From Bacillota bacterium (GTDB lineage Bacteria; Bacillota; DTU025), in contig JAGVTS010000055.1 of assembly GCA_019136685.1 (NCBI GenBank), forward strand, positions 1 through 46,253: DNA of 46,253 nucleotides, in the 5' to 3' direction. Each line of letters opens with the position of its first letter. Position 1 is the stretch's first letter. Shown here piece after piece: positions 1-8,797 of this stretch. The position numbers and the translations under genes were made by a program. The notes under the pieces are model-generated. The model was not told where the DNA came from. It saw only the letters and a list, made by a program, of their open reading frames with translations, and did not search any database.

Positions 1-907
1 GGGGCCGACCGATGCCGCAACATCTGCAAAGGAACTGGCCGCCCTCAAACTGGATGACGCGAGGTCCGCGGCACTGCTCGAAGCCAGGAAGACCTACATT
101 GGCGCCATCAAGACCATAAAGGCGCGACAGATCGCCGAAGACGAGCATAGATTGGCGAGGCTCGAGCTGACCATAGCGGAGAGGCGCTTTACGTCGGGGC
201 TATCAGGCGAGCTCGAGGTGGAACAGGCCAGGATCAATCTTCTCGACGCCGAGCTTGCCCTGACGAAGGCGGAGACCGATGAGCGCTGGATGAGGAGGCG
301 GCTTTCCGCCATGACGGGGCAGGACATGTCTGAGGCCGTGCTAGAGGACTTGCCCGACTCCCACCGGGCGGCGCCCGATCTCGAGGTACTGGTCTCGGCT
401 GCTCGGCAGAATGATGTAGATTTTGCACAGGCAAGGGCCGATCTGGCCAGTGCCGTGCGGGCGCTCGAGTCGGCCCGAAGCTTGCTTCCATCGGTTCAGG
501 TGGACGCTGAGACGACGGTCGGCGACTGGTCGCCGCGGTTCACAGTCAGCGCGAATTGGTCGATTTCTTTATCCAGATCGATGGAGATTGAGAAGGCCGC
601 CATCAAGGTGGAGCAGCGGCAGCGGGCTCTGGACGAGGCCCTGAACTCAGTCAGCGATTCTGTTGCCAAGAACGTCGACTACCTTGCGATCGAAATCGCC
701 TCCATGGAGAAATGGCGCAAGCAGCTGGAGGAGTCGGAGGAGTCTCACAGGAAGACGTTGGAATCTTACGAAGAGGGCGAAGTCCTTTTAGTCGATCTGG
801 AACGCGCAAGGCTCAACTTGCAGAAGGCTCGCAACAACTACCTGGCCCACTGGGGAGCCGTGTGGGAAATGTGGTATACCCTGGTCGATCTGAGCATGCA
901 CGAGTGA
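1..907 (+). CDS. TolC-family (outer membrane efflux) protein, 5' truncated
   Basis: The reading frame is open from base 2 to the TGA at 905-907, giving 301 visible residues; the start lies outside the window. The protein is rich in Ala, Glu, Leu and Arg in long heptad-like helices. It contains the TolC-type stretch RFTSGLSGELEVEQAR followed by NLLDAELALTKAETD, which matches the conserved helix-turn of TolC repeats. Known TolC proteins form trimeric channels for export with ABC or RND pumps. It lies 30 bp upstream of a second TolC-like gene, so the two are probably co-transcribed. No pump or adaptor gene is visible, but the gene to the left is cut off. A non-channel coiled-coil role is possible, because many Bacillota lack an outer membrane. 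Confidence 0.72.
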   Translation, partial: GPTDAATSAKELAALKLDDARSAALLEARKTYIGAIKTIKARQIAEDEHRLARLELTIAERRFTSGLSGELEVEQARINLLDAELALTKAETDERWMRRRLSAMTGQDMSEAVLEDLPDSHRAAPDLEVLVSAARQNDVDFAQARADLASAVRALESARSLLPSVQVDAETTVGDWSPRFTVSANWSISLSRSMEIEKAAIKVEQRQRALDEALNSVSDSVAKNVDYLAIEIASMEKWRKQLEESEESHRKTLESYEEGEVLLVDLERARLNLQKARNNYLAHWGAVWEMWYTLVDLSMHE

Positions 908-937
908 CAAGCCTATAACTACATGGAGGCGATTGAG

Positions 938-2050
938 ATGAAGTCGAGGAATCCCTGGATGCTCATAGTTCTGTTGCTGCTTCCACTGCTTGTGTTGAGG
1001 GGACCCGGCGACGCCGCATTTGCCGCTGCGCCTGCAAGCGCGGCCAGGCGGCTTGAGATTAGCCTGGCTCAGTGCGTGGAGGGCTACATAGCCGGATCTG
1101 ACGCAGTGCGAACGGCAGAGAAGAAAGCCGCAGACTCCGCGGAGGCGCACAAAAGGGCCGTGGCTGAGAAGAAAGCCGCTCTGTCGCTGGCGGAGCTGAA
1201 GATATCTGCCGAGGCTGCAGAGCTTGCGCTGGCCGAGGCCCGGAACAATGCGTCGCTCCTGGGAGTTCAGGCATACATAGGCCTTGCCCAGGCAGCGCGG
1301 GACGCCGAGAGCAAGCATGCCTCCCTCGCCGTGGCCGAGGAGAAGCTTAGAGTGCTGCGGCTGAGGCACCAGGCGGGTCTGATCACCAGCGATACCGTGC
1401 TGCAGCAGGAGAACGCGTACCTGTCTGCCAAGGACGCCGTGATCCGTGCGGACGACAGCCTGAGGCAGGCCAAGGACGATCTGTGCCGGGCCATGGCGGT
1501 TGATTTATATGAGGAGATAATCCTCACAACAGATGTTGCATCCCTTGCGGACGAGACGGTGACGTATGATGTCGCCGAGTGCACGGTCCTGGCGCGGGCA
1601 GCGAGTTCGTCGTACTTCTCGGCTGTGAAGTCGGAGGAACTGGCCGGGCAGAAGTACGAGGCGCTTCAGGATCCGATGATAGCCGCCAAAGCTGAACGCG
1701 CCTCGGCCGAAGAGGCTCTACGCGATGCGGCCGAGAAGCTGTCGAACGCGGAGAAGTCTCTGAACGATTCGGTTGCGAATGCCCTGACTCAGCTAGATTC
1801 GCTGATCCGGAGTCTACGCATGCAGGTTCTCTCTGCTCAGCTTGCCGACGCCAATCTGGATGTGGCGAGGATTAAGTTTGGATACGGCGAAATGCTCCAG
1901 TACGAACTGGACAGCGAAGTGAATTCGGTCGACCAAGCTCATGTTAGGGTGACCAAGGCCAAAGAAGACCTGTATGTTCAGGTACTCAAGATAGAGTCGA
2001 TGATCGGGCGCGACGTGGCCGACATGCTATCTCAAGCGGGACTCAAGTAG
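938..2050 (+). CDS. TolC-family protein with signal peptide
   Basis: The protein has 370 residues. I chose ATG 938 because GGAGG lies 8 nt upstream; an in-frame ATG at 923 has no ribosome site. An N-terminal signal peptide (basic MKSR, then a long Leu/Val core, then an Ala-rich cleavage region near residue 30) shows export. The rest is long amphipathic helices with TolC-like repeats: LRLRHQAGLITSDTVLQQEN near residue 145 and ARIKFGYGEMLQYELDSEVN near residue 310, two halves as in TolC. It is a paralogue of the preceding gene. It is somewhat shorter than typical TolC (about 430-490 residues). The cargo cannot be predicted. The two-component pair downstream may sense the envelope or regulate these genes (inference). 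Confidence 0.75.
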   Translation: MKSRNPWMLIVLLLLPLLVLRGPGDAAFAAAPASAARRLEISLAQCVEGYIAGSDAVRTAEKKAADSAEAHKRAVAEKKAALSLAELKISAEAAELALAEARNNASLLGVQAYIGLAQAARDAESKHASLAVAEEKLRVLRLRHQAGLITSDTVLQQENAYLSAKDAVIRADDSLRQAKDDLCRAMAVDLYEEIILTTDVASLADETVTYDVAECTVLARAASSSYFSAVKSEELAGQKYEALQDPMIAAKAERASAEEALRDAAEKLSNAEKSLNDSVANALTQLDSLIRSLRMQVLSAQLADANLDVARIKFGYGEMLQYELDSEVNSVDQAHVRVTKAKEDLYVQVLKIESMIGRDVADMLSQAGLK

Positions 2051-2106
2051 CCAACCGCCGCAGGCGGCCGAGCGGACTACTGCTACAGAACGGGTGCATT
2101 GAGTTG

Positions 2107-2775
2107 GTGAAGATACTCCTGGCGGACGATGAACCCAGGATGAGGAGACTGGTGTCGGACTTTCTGAAACGAGAAGGCTATGAGCTGGTGGAAGCTGAAG
2201 ACGGGCAGCAAGCGCTCGACCTCTTCTTCAGCGAGAAAGGTATTGGTCTGGTCATCTTGGACGTGATGATGCCTCGTCTCGACGGTTGGGTCGTGTGCAG
2301 GGAAATACGAAAGGCGTCCAACGTGCCCGTGATCATGCTCACAGCCAGAGGTGAGGAGAGCGATGAGCTGTTCGGGCTGGACATCGGAGCCGACGAGTAC
2401 ATCACCAAGCCATTCAGCCCCATGATACTGGTGGCCCGGGTCAAAGCCATTCTTAGGAGAGCCGGCGGCGATACTCGGCGCACCAGGCGGTTTGGGCGAC
2501 TCGAAATCGATGGCGCCAGGCATCTGGCGAGCATAGACGGGGAGAGAGTCTACCTGAGCCCGAAGGAGTATGAACTGCTTGTCTACTTCGCGGACAATGA
2601 AGGGATGGCTCTCTCGAGGGAGCGGATTCTGAGCTCCGTATGGGACTACGACTACTTCGGCGACATAAGGACAGTCGACACCCACGTCAAGAGGCTTCGT
2701 GCGAAACTAGGCGATGCGGCAGAGTACATCCAGACTGTCCGGAGCGTCGGATACAGATTCGAGGCGCCCAAATGA
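2107..2775 (+). CDS. OmpR/PhoB-family response regulator
   Basis: The protein has about 222 residues. The receiver domain starts ILLADDEPRMRRLV (acidic pocket DDE), the phospho-acceptor Asp is in VILDVMMPRLDGW, and the switch Thr/Lys are in MLTARGEESDE and YITKPF. A C-terminal winged helix contains LSPKEYELLVYF and VDTHVKRLRAKLG with the terminal VRSVGYRFE, diagnostic of the OmpR class. The start is GTG 2107, or TTG 2104 one codon earlier; neither has a strong ribosome site. The stop overlaps the start of the histidine kinase by 4 bp (ATGA), so the pair is translationally coupled. Targets are unknown; the adjacent TolC genes are the obvious candidates. Confidence 0.95.
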   Translation: MKILLADDEPRMRRLVSDFLKREGYELVEAEDGQQALDLFFSEKGIGLVILDVMMPRLDGWVVCREIRKASNVPVIMLTARGEESDELFGLDIGADEYITKPFSPMILVARVKAILRRAGGDTRRTRRFGRLEIDGARHLASIDGERVYLSPKEYELLVYFADNEGMALSRERILSSVWDYDYFGDIRTVDTHVKRLRAKLGDAAEYIQTVRSVGYRFEAPK

Positions 2776-4271
2776 TCAAGTCGGTGAGAGGAAAGCTGTT
2801 TGCGGGGATAGTCGGCCTTATCGCGCTATTCGTCCTAGTGTCGTGGATCCTCAACTGGGGCATGCTCGATGAGTACTACCGCAGTGTCAAGCGGGGCTCC
2901 CTGGTCAACGCATATCTCAGGATACGTAAGCTGTATCAGGGAGATGCCGGGTCGCTTCTGCTGGAGCTGGAGACAATGGAGCGGCGCGAAGGATTCCATA
3001 TTGTAGTAGTTGACCCCTGGCTCTCGGTCAAATACGATACCGTGCCCGACAGGCGCGCTCCCGCCGGGCCGATCTCCGACCGACTCCCACGCCCCGGCAG
3101 CGATCGATGGCTGACAGAGTTCATTGTGCGGACCGCGCGGGATATGGAAGGAGACTATGTTGTTCTTGAGGCGACTCCGGACGAGAGGCTGAGGACCGAG
3201 TTCATGAGCCTCGTAGGCCTCCTGTCAAATGGGGATTACCTCTTCCTGCGCACGCCGGTGCCTGCTATTCAGGAGAGCGCGGCTACTGCCAACCGTTTCT
3301 TTCTCATCAGCGGGTCGTTGATGATAGTCGTAGGCATCGTGTTCGCCTTCGTTTTTGCCGGGTGGTTCACACGACCCATTCTGGAGATGAAGGGCATCGC
3401 CCAGAAAATGGCGAGACTCGACTTCAGCAGCAAGTACACGGGCAGTAGCCATGATGAGATAGGCGCGCTGGGAGCGAGCATCAACCTAATGTCGGACCAG
3501 CTCGAGCGCTCCATCGGGGAGCTGGTGACGGCTAATGAGAAGCTTCTGGAAGACATCGAAAGAGAGCGCAGAATCGATGACATGCGAAAGGAGTTCATCG
3601 CCAACGTCTCCCATGAGCTCAAGACGCCTATTGCCATGATCCAGGGGTACGCGGAAGGGCTCAAGCTCAACGTGAATGAGGATGAGGAGAACAGGAACTT
3701 CTACTGTGACGTGATCACAGATGAGGCCGCCAGGATGAACAGGCTGGTCAGCCAGTTGCTCAGCCTTGCCAGGATCGAGTCCGGGAACGCGACTCCCGAC
3801 ATGATCTGCTTCGATATCGTGGAGATGGCCCGCAGGGTGCTCCGGAAGAGCCGCCTGGTGCTGGAGGAGCGCCGGATTGACGCATCGACCGAAGGTGAAG
3901 AGCAGTCGCTGGTCAGTGCCGATTACGACATGATTGAGCAGGTGCTTACCAACTACATTACAAACGCCGTAGACCATACGGCCGGTGACAACACGCTCAG
4001 AGTGCGGATCGACCATAGGTCCGACAAGGTAAGGGTGTCGGTGTTCAACAGTGGAGATCCGATACCGCTCGAGAGCGTCGACTCCATATGGACTAGTTTC
4101 TACAAGACCGACAAGGCTCGCACCAGAGAACACGGCGGGACCGGGCTCGGGCTGAGCATAGTCAAGGCCATTCAGGACGCTCACGGCAACGCATACGGGG
4201 CGGCCAACGTCGAAGGCGGAGTGGAGTTCTGGTTTGACGTGGACGCAGCGCCCGAAAGCGCCCGAAACTGA
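2772..4271 (+). CDS. Membrane sensor histidine kinase (HAMP-HisKA-HATPase)
   Basis: The protein has 499 residues, starting at the ATG overlapping the regulator stop. TM1 is at about residues 9-29, followed by an extracytoplasmic sensor region of about 150 residues with no recognised fold. TM2 is near residues 175-198, then a HAMP domain (FTRPILEMKGIAQKMARLDF). The HisKA phospho-acceptor His is in FIANVSHELKTPIAMIQGY. The ATPase domain has an N box (LTNYITNAVDHT) and a G box (GTGLGLSIVKAI). It phosphorylates the preceding regulator. The architecture matches PhoR/ResE-type kinases. The signal is unknown. Confidence 0.95.
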   Translation: MIKSVRGKLFAGIVGLIALFVLVSWILNWGMLDEYYRSVKRGSLVNAYLRIRKLYQGDAGSLLLELETMERREGFHIVVVDPWLSVKYDTVPDRRAPAGPISDRLPRPGSDRWLTEFIVRTARDMEGDYVVLEATPDERLRTEFMSLVGLLSNGDYLFLRTPVPAIQESAATANRFFLISGSLMIVVGIVFAFVFAGWFTRPILEMKGIAQKMARLDFSSKYTGSSHDEIGALGASINLMSDQLERSIGELVTANEKLLEDIERERRIDDMRKEFIANVSHELKTPIAMIQGYAEGLKLNVNEDEENRNFYCDVITDEAARMNRLVSQLLSLARIESGNATPDMICFDIVEMARRVLRKSRLVLEERRIDASTEGEEQSLVSADYDMIEQVLTNYITNAVDHTAGDNTLRVRIDHRSDKVRVSVFNSGDPIPLESVDSIWTSFYKTDKARTREHGGTGLGLSIVKAIQDAHGNAYGAANVEGGVEFWFDVDAAPESARN

Positions 4272-4273
4272 CC

Positions 4274-4302
4274 TTGACATGGGTGTGCCGGGATAGTAAT
4301 AT
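4274..4302 (+). promoter_or_regulatory. Sigma-A type promoter for tRNA-Leu
   Basis: A consensus TTGACA at 4274-4279 and TAATAT at 4297-4302 are separated by exactly 17 bp. The predicted transcript start is near 4309, about 30 nt before the mature tRNA end. It begins just after the kinase stop codon, so the tRNA is independently transcribed. Confidence 0.75.
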
Positions 4303-4337
4303 TGCTAATGGACACCGCAGCGCGTTGTTCACGATGT

Positions 4338-4421
4338 GCCCGGGTGGCGGAATTGGCAGACGCGCACGTTTGAGGGGCGTGTGGTTTTACCGTACGAGTT
4401 CAAGTCTCGTCCCGGGCACCA
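4338..4421 (+). tRNA. tRNA-Leu(GAG)
   Basis: This is an 84-nt class II tRNA with encoded CCA. The 7-bp acceptor stem GCCCGGG/CCCGGGC, the D-arm GGCGGAATTGGCAGACGC typical of tRNA-Leu, the anticodon loop TTGAGGG (anticodon GAG), a long variable arm and the T-loop TTCAAGT are all visible. A T-run follows at 4422-4426. Its anticodon matches the CTC specifier read in the leuS T-box leader at 41608-41610, so this is the likely effector tRNA for that leader. Confidence 0.97.
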
Positions 4422-4603
4422 TTTTTCGGATGATTGTGGCCCGTGTGCGGCAGGCGGCAGCCGGCCGACGCACGGGCTTCCTTTGTCGCCAATTCGCACG
4501 CAGTCAAATCGCCACACTTCGGCCTGCTGAATAAGCTAGCATGTGAGACCCGCGCCCGCGCCCCGAACGGAGAACGCGGGCCGCCCAAGGAGTGGTGATC
4601 ACT

Positions 4604-5506
4604 GTGAAGATCGGGCTTGCGCTGGGCTCGGGGGGCCTCCGCGGCGCTGCGCACATCGGGGTTATCGATGAGCTCGAAAAGGCCGGGGTGCATGCCGACA
4701 TGGTAGCCGGCACCAGCTCGGGAAGTTTGATTGCGACTATGTACGCAAGCGGCATGACGCCTTCTGATATGGAAGACGCGGCCCTCGGCATTAAGGCTCG
4801 AGACATCCTGGACCCCATCGGCTACACTGCCTTCTTCCTGGTGGCGCCCGCCTTTCTGCTGCTGCTCGGCGCCAAATCGTACCTACCCAAGGGCATACTC
4901 CGCGGTCGGCGGTTCGAAGGCCTCCTGGCCTCATACTTCGGCAGGATGTCCATGAGCGATCTGAAGATGCCTTGCTCAGCCGTTTCGGTAGACATTCATA
5001 CGGGCGAGAAGATAGTGTTCACATCGGAGAGCCCGGCACGCGCTGCCGCCTTCAAGGAGACGTTGTACTTCGACGCGCCCGTCGTGGATGCCGTGAGGGC
5101 GTCCTGTTCAATACCGGGCGTTTTTGAGTGGAAAGCCTGGGAAGGGCGATACCTTGTGGACGGCGCTGTTCGCGAGCCTGTGCCGGCGAGGATCCTGAAG
5201 GAACAGGGCTGCGACTACGTGATCGCGGTCGACTTGGGGTACACGGGGCAGGCCGACGCGGGGGTGCGCGAACTCCCGTCCATAATCACTCAATCTCTGG
5301 ACATCCTGGGCGAGGAAGTGTCCGACTACGTGCTATACTACTATGCCAACACTATCATAAGGCCGCGTCTTTTCAACGTGGCCCTGACCGATACCTCGCG
5401 CATTCCGGAATGCATAGAGGAGGGGCGTAATGCCGCCAGGCAGGCCCTGCCTGATCTGCGCCGCAGCATTCGCCGGAGGGTCATGAGGCGCCTCGCAGCG
5501 ATATAA
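4604..5506 (+). CDS. Patatin-like phospholipase (RssA/YchK type)
   Basis: The protein has 300 residues. I chose GTG 4604 (MKIGLALGSGG) because the ribosome site AAGGAG at 4587-4592 fits it better than the in-frame GTG codons at 4592 and 4595. Family hallmarks: the oxyanion loop GSGGLRG near residue 9, the nucleophile Ser in GTSSGS (the GxSxG elbow), and the catalytic Asp in the DGAVREP motif. It is a Ser-Asp dyad lipid acyl hydrolase, probably cytoplasmic and membrane-associated. A hydrophobic segment FFLVAPAFLLLLG near residues 74-86 could contact the membrane. It is monocistronic, followed by a hairpin. The physiological substrate is not predictable. Confidence 0.92.
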   Translation: MKIGLALGSGGLRGAAHIGVIDELEKAGVHADMVAGTSSGSLIATMYASGMTPSDMEDAALGIKARDILDPIGYTAFFLVAPAFLLLLGAKSYLPKGILRGRRFEGLLASYFGRMSMSDLKMPCSAVSVDIHTGEKIVFTSESPARAAAFKETLYFDAPVVDAVRASCSIPGVFEWKAWEGRYLVDGAVREPVPARILKEQGCDYVIAVDLGYTGQADAGVRELPSIITQSLDILGEEVSDYVLYYYANTIIRPRLFNVALTDTSRIPECIEEGRNAARQALPDLRRSIRRRVMRRLAAI

Positions 5507-5529
5507 CGCACGCGTTCATCGGATATTGC

Positions 5530-5565
5530 CGCCGGCGCCTGAAGGAAGCCCTTGATGCGCCGGCG
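5530..5565. terminator. Hairpin after the patatin gene
   Basis: A perfect 9-bp inverted repeat, CGCCGGCGC (5530-5538) and GCGCCGGCG (5557-5565), has an 18-nt loop that can itself pair in part. There is no U-tract, only AATATACAA. It may be a weak terminator or an mRNA-end structure between the phospholipase and peptidase genes. Confidence 0.4.
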
Positions 5566-5657
5566 AATATACAACCGAATATACACTCCGGCTTAGGTCG
5601 GTCTCAACAGGGTCCGGGCCGCGAGTGTCCATTGTCAGTCGGGAAAGGGGACAAGTC

Positions 5658-6713
5658 ATGGATACCAAGCAAGCGCTGATGCATCTTGCCGATGCGCGCG
5701 GCGTGACCGGGTATGAATCCCCTGCCTGGGACGTTGTGAACGGTCTCTTCGCCGACTTGGTCGACGAAATCAGGCGGGATCAGCTCGGCAGTGCGATCAT
5801 GTGGAAGAGGGGGGCCGCCAAAGAGCCGCCTGCCAGAATTATGTTCGCGGCGCATCTGGACGAGATCGGCATGATTGTGTCGAAGATCGAGGATGAGGGT
5901 TTCCTGCGCATCTGGATGATGGGCGGAGTGGACCGTCGCATACTGCCGTCTATGGAGGTGACGGTGCACGGCCGCCGGGACCTTCCGGGCGTCATAGGCG
6001 CGATACCGCCTCACCTTCAGGATCCGTCCAAGAAGGACAAGTCCTGGAAGTGGGATGAGCTCTTGGTCGACTGCGGGATGCCCGCCGACAAGCTGCGCGA
6101 GTTTGTGCGAGTGGGCGATGTGATCAGCTTCGACCGTCAGGCGGTTGGGCTTGCCAATGACCGGATCGCCGGCAAGTCCATGGACGACCGCGCCGGTATT
6201 GCCGTCATGTATGAGGCAGCCCGCGAGCTGCAGAAACTCGCGCATGAGTGCGATGTGTACTTCGTGGCCACAGTGCAAGAGGAAGTAGGCTACGGCGGCG
6301 GCATCACCGGCACTTTCGGTGTAATGCCCGACATCGGCATCGCTATCGATGTGGGCCACGCCTCCATGCCCGGTCTCCCCGAGCACAAAGTGCTGAAGAT
6401 GGGCGGAGGACCGGCCATCAGCTTTGGGCCCCATGTCCATCCGCACATCTTCCGGAAGCTCAAGGAGATCGCTGAGGATCGGGGCATCCCCCATCAGCTT
6501 GAGCCGGGCACCAACCCGCGCGGCACGGACGCCTATGCCATGCAGATGACCCGTTCGGGAGTGGCTACAGGGCTAATATCTGTGCCCCTGCGCTACATGC
6601 ATACCTCAGTGGAGACGCTCGCCCTCGACGATGTGAAGAAGTCCGGGCAGCTCCTGGCGTATTTCGCCAGCGCAGTCGACTCCCGGTTCAGGGAGGGATT
6701 GACATGCTTCTAG
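5658..6713 (+). CDS. M42-family metallo-aminopeptidase (1 of 3)
   Basis: The protein has 351 residues; ATG 5658 follows a GAAAGGGGA ribosome site. M42 metal-site motifs are present: AAHLDEIG (His ligand), GKSMDDRAG (bridging Asp), VQEEVGYGG (Glu-Glu general base and ligand), AIDVGHA (Asp ligand) and RYMHTSVE (C-terminal His). M42 enzymes (FrvX, TET, deblocking aminopeptidases) are cytosolic dodecameric Zn/Co exopeptidases that degrade short peptides. It overlaps the next M42 gene by 10 bp, so the three form one operon. Cellulase (endoglucanase M) labels sometimes given to this family are not supported here. Confidence 0.95.
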   Translation: MDTKQALMHLADARGVTGYESPAWDVVNGLFADLVDEIRRDQLGSAIMWKRGAAKEPPARIMFAAHLDEIGMIVSKIEDEGFLRIWMMGGVDRRILPSMEVTVHGRRDLPGVIGAIPPHLQDPSKKDKSWKWDELLVDCGMPADKLREFVRVGDVISFDRQAVGLANDRIAGKSMDDRAGIAVMYEAARELQKLAHECDVYFVATVQEEVGYGGGITGTFGVMPDIGIAIDVGHASMPGLPEHKVLKMGGGPAISFGPHVHPHIFRKLKEIAEDRGIPHQLEPGTNPRGTDAYAMQMTRSGVATGLISVPLRYMHTSVETLALDDVKKSGQLLAYFASAVDSRFREGLTCF

Positions 6714-7729
6714 CGAGGCTTTCGGAGGCAGCCGGGATTTCGGGTCAGGAAGCCGAAGTGCGCGCGCTCATACGCTCCGAGATTACGCCTTACGTTGACG
6801 AGATCAAGATAGACCCCATCGGTAACCTCATCGCGGTAAAGCGCGGGCGCAAGGGAAATAACCGCGTGATGCTGGCGGCCCACATGGACGAGGTCGGCCT
6901 CATGGTGGTTGGCATCGATTCCGACGGGCTTTTGCATGTGGAGGCTGCCGGCGGCGTCGACCCGCGGGTGCTCGTGTCCAAGCTCGTGTATGTGGGCGCC
7001 GACCGCCGCCCCGGGGTGATCGGGTCCAAGCCCATTCACCTTCTCAAAGCCGAGGACATGGACCGCGCCAACGACATGGACTCGCTCTATGTTGACATCG
7101 GCGCCAAGAACAAGGAGGACGCCGAGAAGCTCGTGAAGCTGGGCGACCAGATCGTCTTCGCCACCCGGTGCGAACCTTTGGGCGAAGGCTTTCTGAAGGG
7201 CAAGGCTATGGACGACAGGGTTGGCTGCTACGCCATTATCGAGGCGCTCAAGAAGCAGCATGACTTCGACCTTGTCGGCGCCTTCACGGTTCAGGAAGAG
7301 GTCGGCCTGCGCGGCGCGGGCGTGGCGGCGTATCAGGTTAAGCCCGATTTAGCGATCGTACTGGAGGGCACCACGGCCCATGACGTTACCGAGACGCCTG
7401 AACATGGATACTCCACTGTGCCCGGTCAGGGACCGGCGATAGTGTATCGCGATGCATCGTGGGTGGGCGATCGGCGAATCGTGGATCGCTTGATCGAAAC
7501 GGCGGAGGCTGCCGGAGTTCCTTACCAGATCAAGCGCACCGTTACCGGCGGCACCGATGCCGGCAGGATAGGGCCCACGGAGTCGGGAGTTCCCGTGGCG
7601 GTCATGTCGATGCCGTGCCGATACATACATTCCCCCGTGTCGGTGATATGCGCTGATGATCTCAGCAACTACGTGAAGCTTGCCGGGTTGTTCCTCGACA
7701 GCCTTGACGAAAGGGGTCTTCCTGTATGA
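6704..7729 (+). CDS. M42-family metallo-aminopeptidase (2 of 3)
   Basis: The protein has 341 residues; ATG 6704 lies inside the end of the first M42 gene with GGGAGGG upstream. All metal and catalytic motifs are intact: AAHMDEVG, GKAMDDRVG, VQEEVGLRGAG, LEGTTAHD and RYIHSPVS. The ligand after the Glu-Glu pair is Glu (LEGTTAHD) rather than Asp, as in several M42 aminopeptidases. The divergence between the three copies suggests different side-chain preferences and possibly mixed complexes (inference). A TATGA overlap couples it to the third gene. Confidence 0.95.
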   Translation: MLLARLSEAAGISGQEAEVRALIRSEITPYVDEIKIDPIGNLIAVKRGRKGNNRVMLAAHMDEVGLMVVGIDSDGLLHVEAAGGVDPRVLVSKLVYVGADRRPGVIGSKPIHLLKAEDMDRANDMDSLYVDIGAKNKEDAEKLVKLGDQIVFATRCEPLGEGFLKGKAMDDRVGCYAIIEALKKQHDFDLVGAFTVQEEVGLRGAGVAAYQVKPDLAIVLEGTTAHDVTETPEHGYSTVPGQGPAIVYRDASWVGDRRIVDRLIETAEAAGVPYQIKRTVTGGTDAGRIGPTESGVPVAVMSMPCRYIHSPVSVICADDLSNYVKLAGLFLDSLDERGLPV

Positions 7730-8754
7730 AAGATCTTGTGAAGAAGCTATCCGAAGCATTCGGCCCGTCAGGGTCGGAGGAGAGAATAAGGAGCATCATC
7801 AGGTCGGAAGTGGAACAGTATGCCGATGAGGTCCGCGTGGACGCCATGGGCAGCCTGATATGCCGAGTGGCGCCGAAAAACCCCGCCCCCGGCGTCGCGC
7901 CCAAGCGCATCATGGTGGATGCGCACATGGACGAGATCGGCATAGTGGTGTCGTACATAGACGAGAAAGGCTTCCTGCGATTCTCGCCTGTGGGCGGGCT
8001 CAGCCCACACGTGCTGCTGGGCCAGAAGGTGGTATTCGCAGACGGCACGGTGGGCGTGTTCGGCACTGAGAAACTCGACGACATAAAGGATCTTAGGTTC
8101 GACAAGATGTTCATCGATATCGGCGCGCGCGACCGGGCCGAAGCGCAGGCCAAGGTGCGGGTGGGCGACGCCGCCGCGATGGCGGCGAGCTTCGCCGACA
8201 TGGGTGAGCGGGTCAGCGGCAAGGCCATGGATGATAGGATTGCGTGCGTAGTGTTGATCGAGGCCATGCGACGGGCGCGACCCGAGGTGCACGAAGTGTA
8301 CTATGTATTCGCTGTTCAGGAGGAACTGGGGCTGCGTGGGGCCCGCACGGCGGCCTATGGGATCAACCCTGATGTGGGTATCGCGGTGGACGTCACCATC
8401 TGGGGCGACACTCCGGAGCACGCGCCGTTCAACGTGAGCTTGGGAGGCGGCGCCGCCATAAAGGCCAAGGACTCAAGCCTGATTGCGCACCCGGCGGTCA
8501 AGAATCTCATGATAGACGTGGCCGAGAAGAGCGGCATCCCATACCAGCTTGAGGTGCTGGAGAGGGGCGGCACCGATGCGGGAGCGATCGCGCTCACCCG
8601 AGAGGGAGTGCCGTCCGGAACCATCTCTGTTCCATGTAGGTACGTTCATACGCCGGCCGAGATGGTTGACATGGGCGACGTGGATGCCTGTGTCAGGCTG
8701 CTTGTGGCTATGGTCGAGGAGTTGGCATCGCCAGCCGGCGGTGGTATACTCTAG
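7726..8754 (+). CDS. M42-family metallo-aminopeptidase (3 of 3)
   Basis: The protein has 342 residues, starting at an ATG that overlaps the previous stop (TATGA). Motifs: VDAHMDEIG, GKAMDDRIA, VQEELGLRGAR, AVDVTIWGD and RYVHTPAE, so the dinuclear metal site is complete. The core IVV…GGLSPHVLLGQKV region is the M42 beta-rich dimerisation domain. A good promoter (8722-8750) lies within its last codons and serves the SCIFF genes, marking the end of this operon. Confidence 0.95.
   Translation: MKDLVKKLSEAFGPSGSEERIRSIIRSEVEQYADEVRVDAMGSLICRVAPKNPAPGVAPKRIMVDAHMDEIGIVVSYIDEKGFLRFSPVGGLSPHVLLGQKVVFADGTVGVFGTEKLDDIKDLRFDKMFIDIGARDRAEAQAKVRVGDAAAMAASFADMGERVSGKAMDDRIACVVLIEAMRRARPEVHEVYYVFAVQEELGLRGARTAAYGINPDVGIAVDVTIWGDTPEHAPFNVSLGGGAAIKAKDSSLIAHPAVKNLMIDVAEKSGIPYQLEVLERGGTDAGAIALTREGVPSGTISVPCRYVHTPAEMVDMGDVDACVRLLVAMVEELASPAGGGIL
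8722..8750 (+). promoter_or_regulatory. Promoter for scfA-scfB
   Basis: TTGGCA (8722-8727) and TATACT (8745-8750) are separated by 17 bp, a near-consensus housekeeping promoter. It lies inside the 3' end of the third M42 gene. Predicted transcription starts near 8757, about 40 nt upstream of scfA. Confidence 0.65.
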
Positions 8755-8797
8755 ACGAATCAACAACTGCAAATCCGGAAGCTACGGAGGAATGTTA

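Noticed and set aside
4274..4534. 86-codon + strand ORF across tRNA-Leu
   Set aside because: It reads through the tRNA gene and its promoter; no ribosome site.
5658..8754. Cellulase / endoglucanase M
   Set aside because: This older label for M42 proteins is not supported; all peptidase metal motifs are intact and no glycosidase feature is seen.
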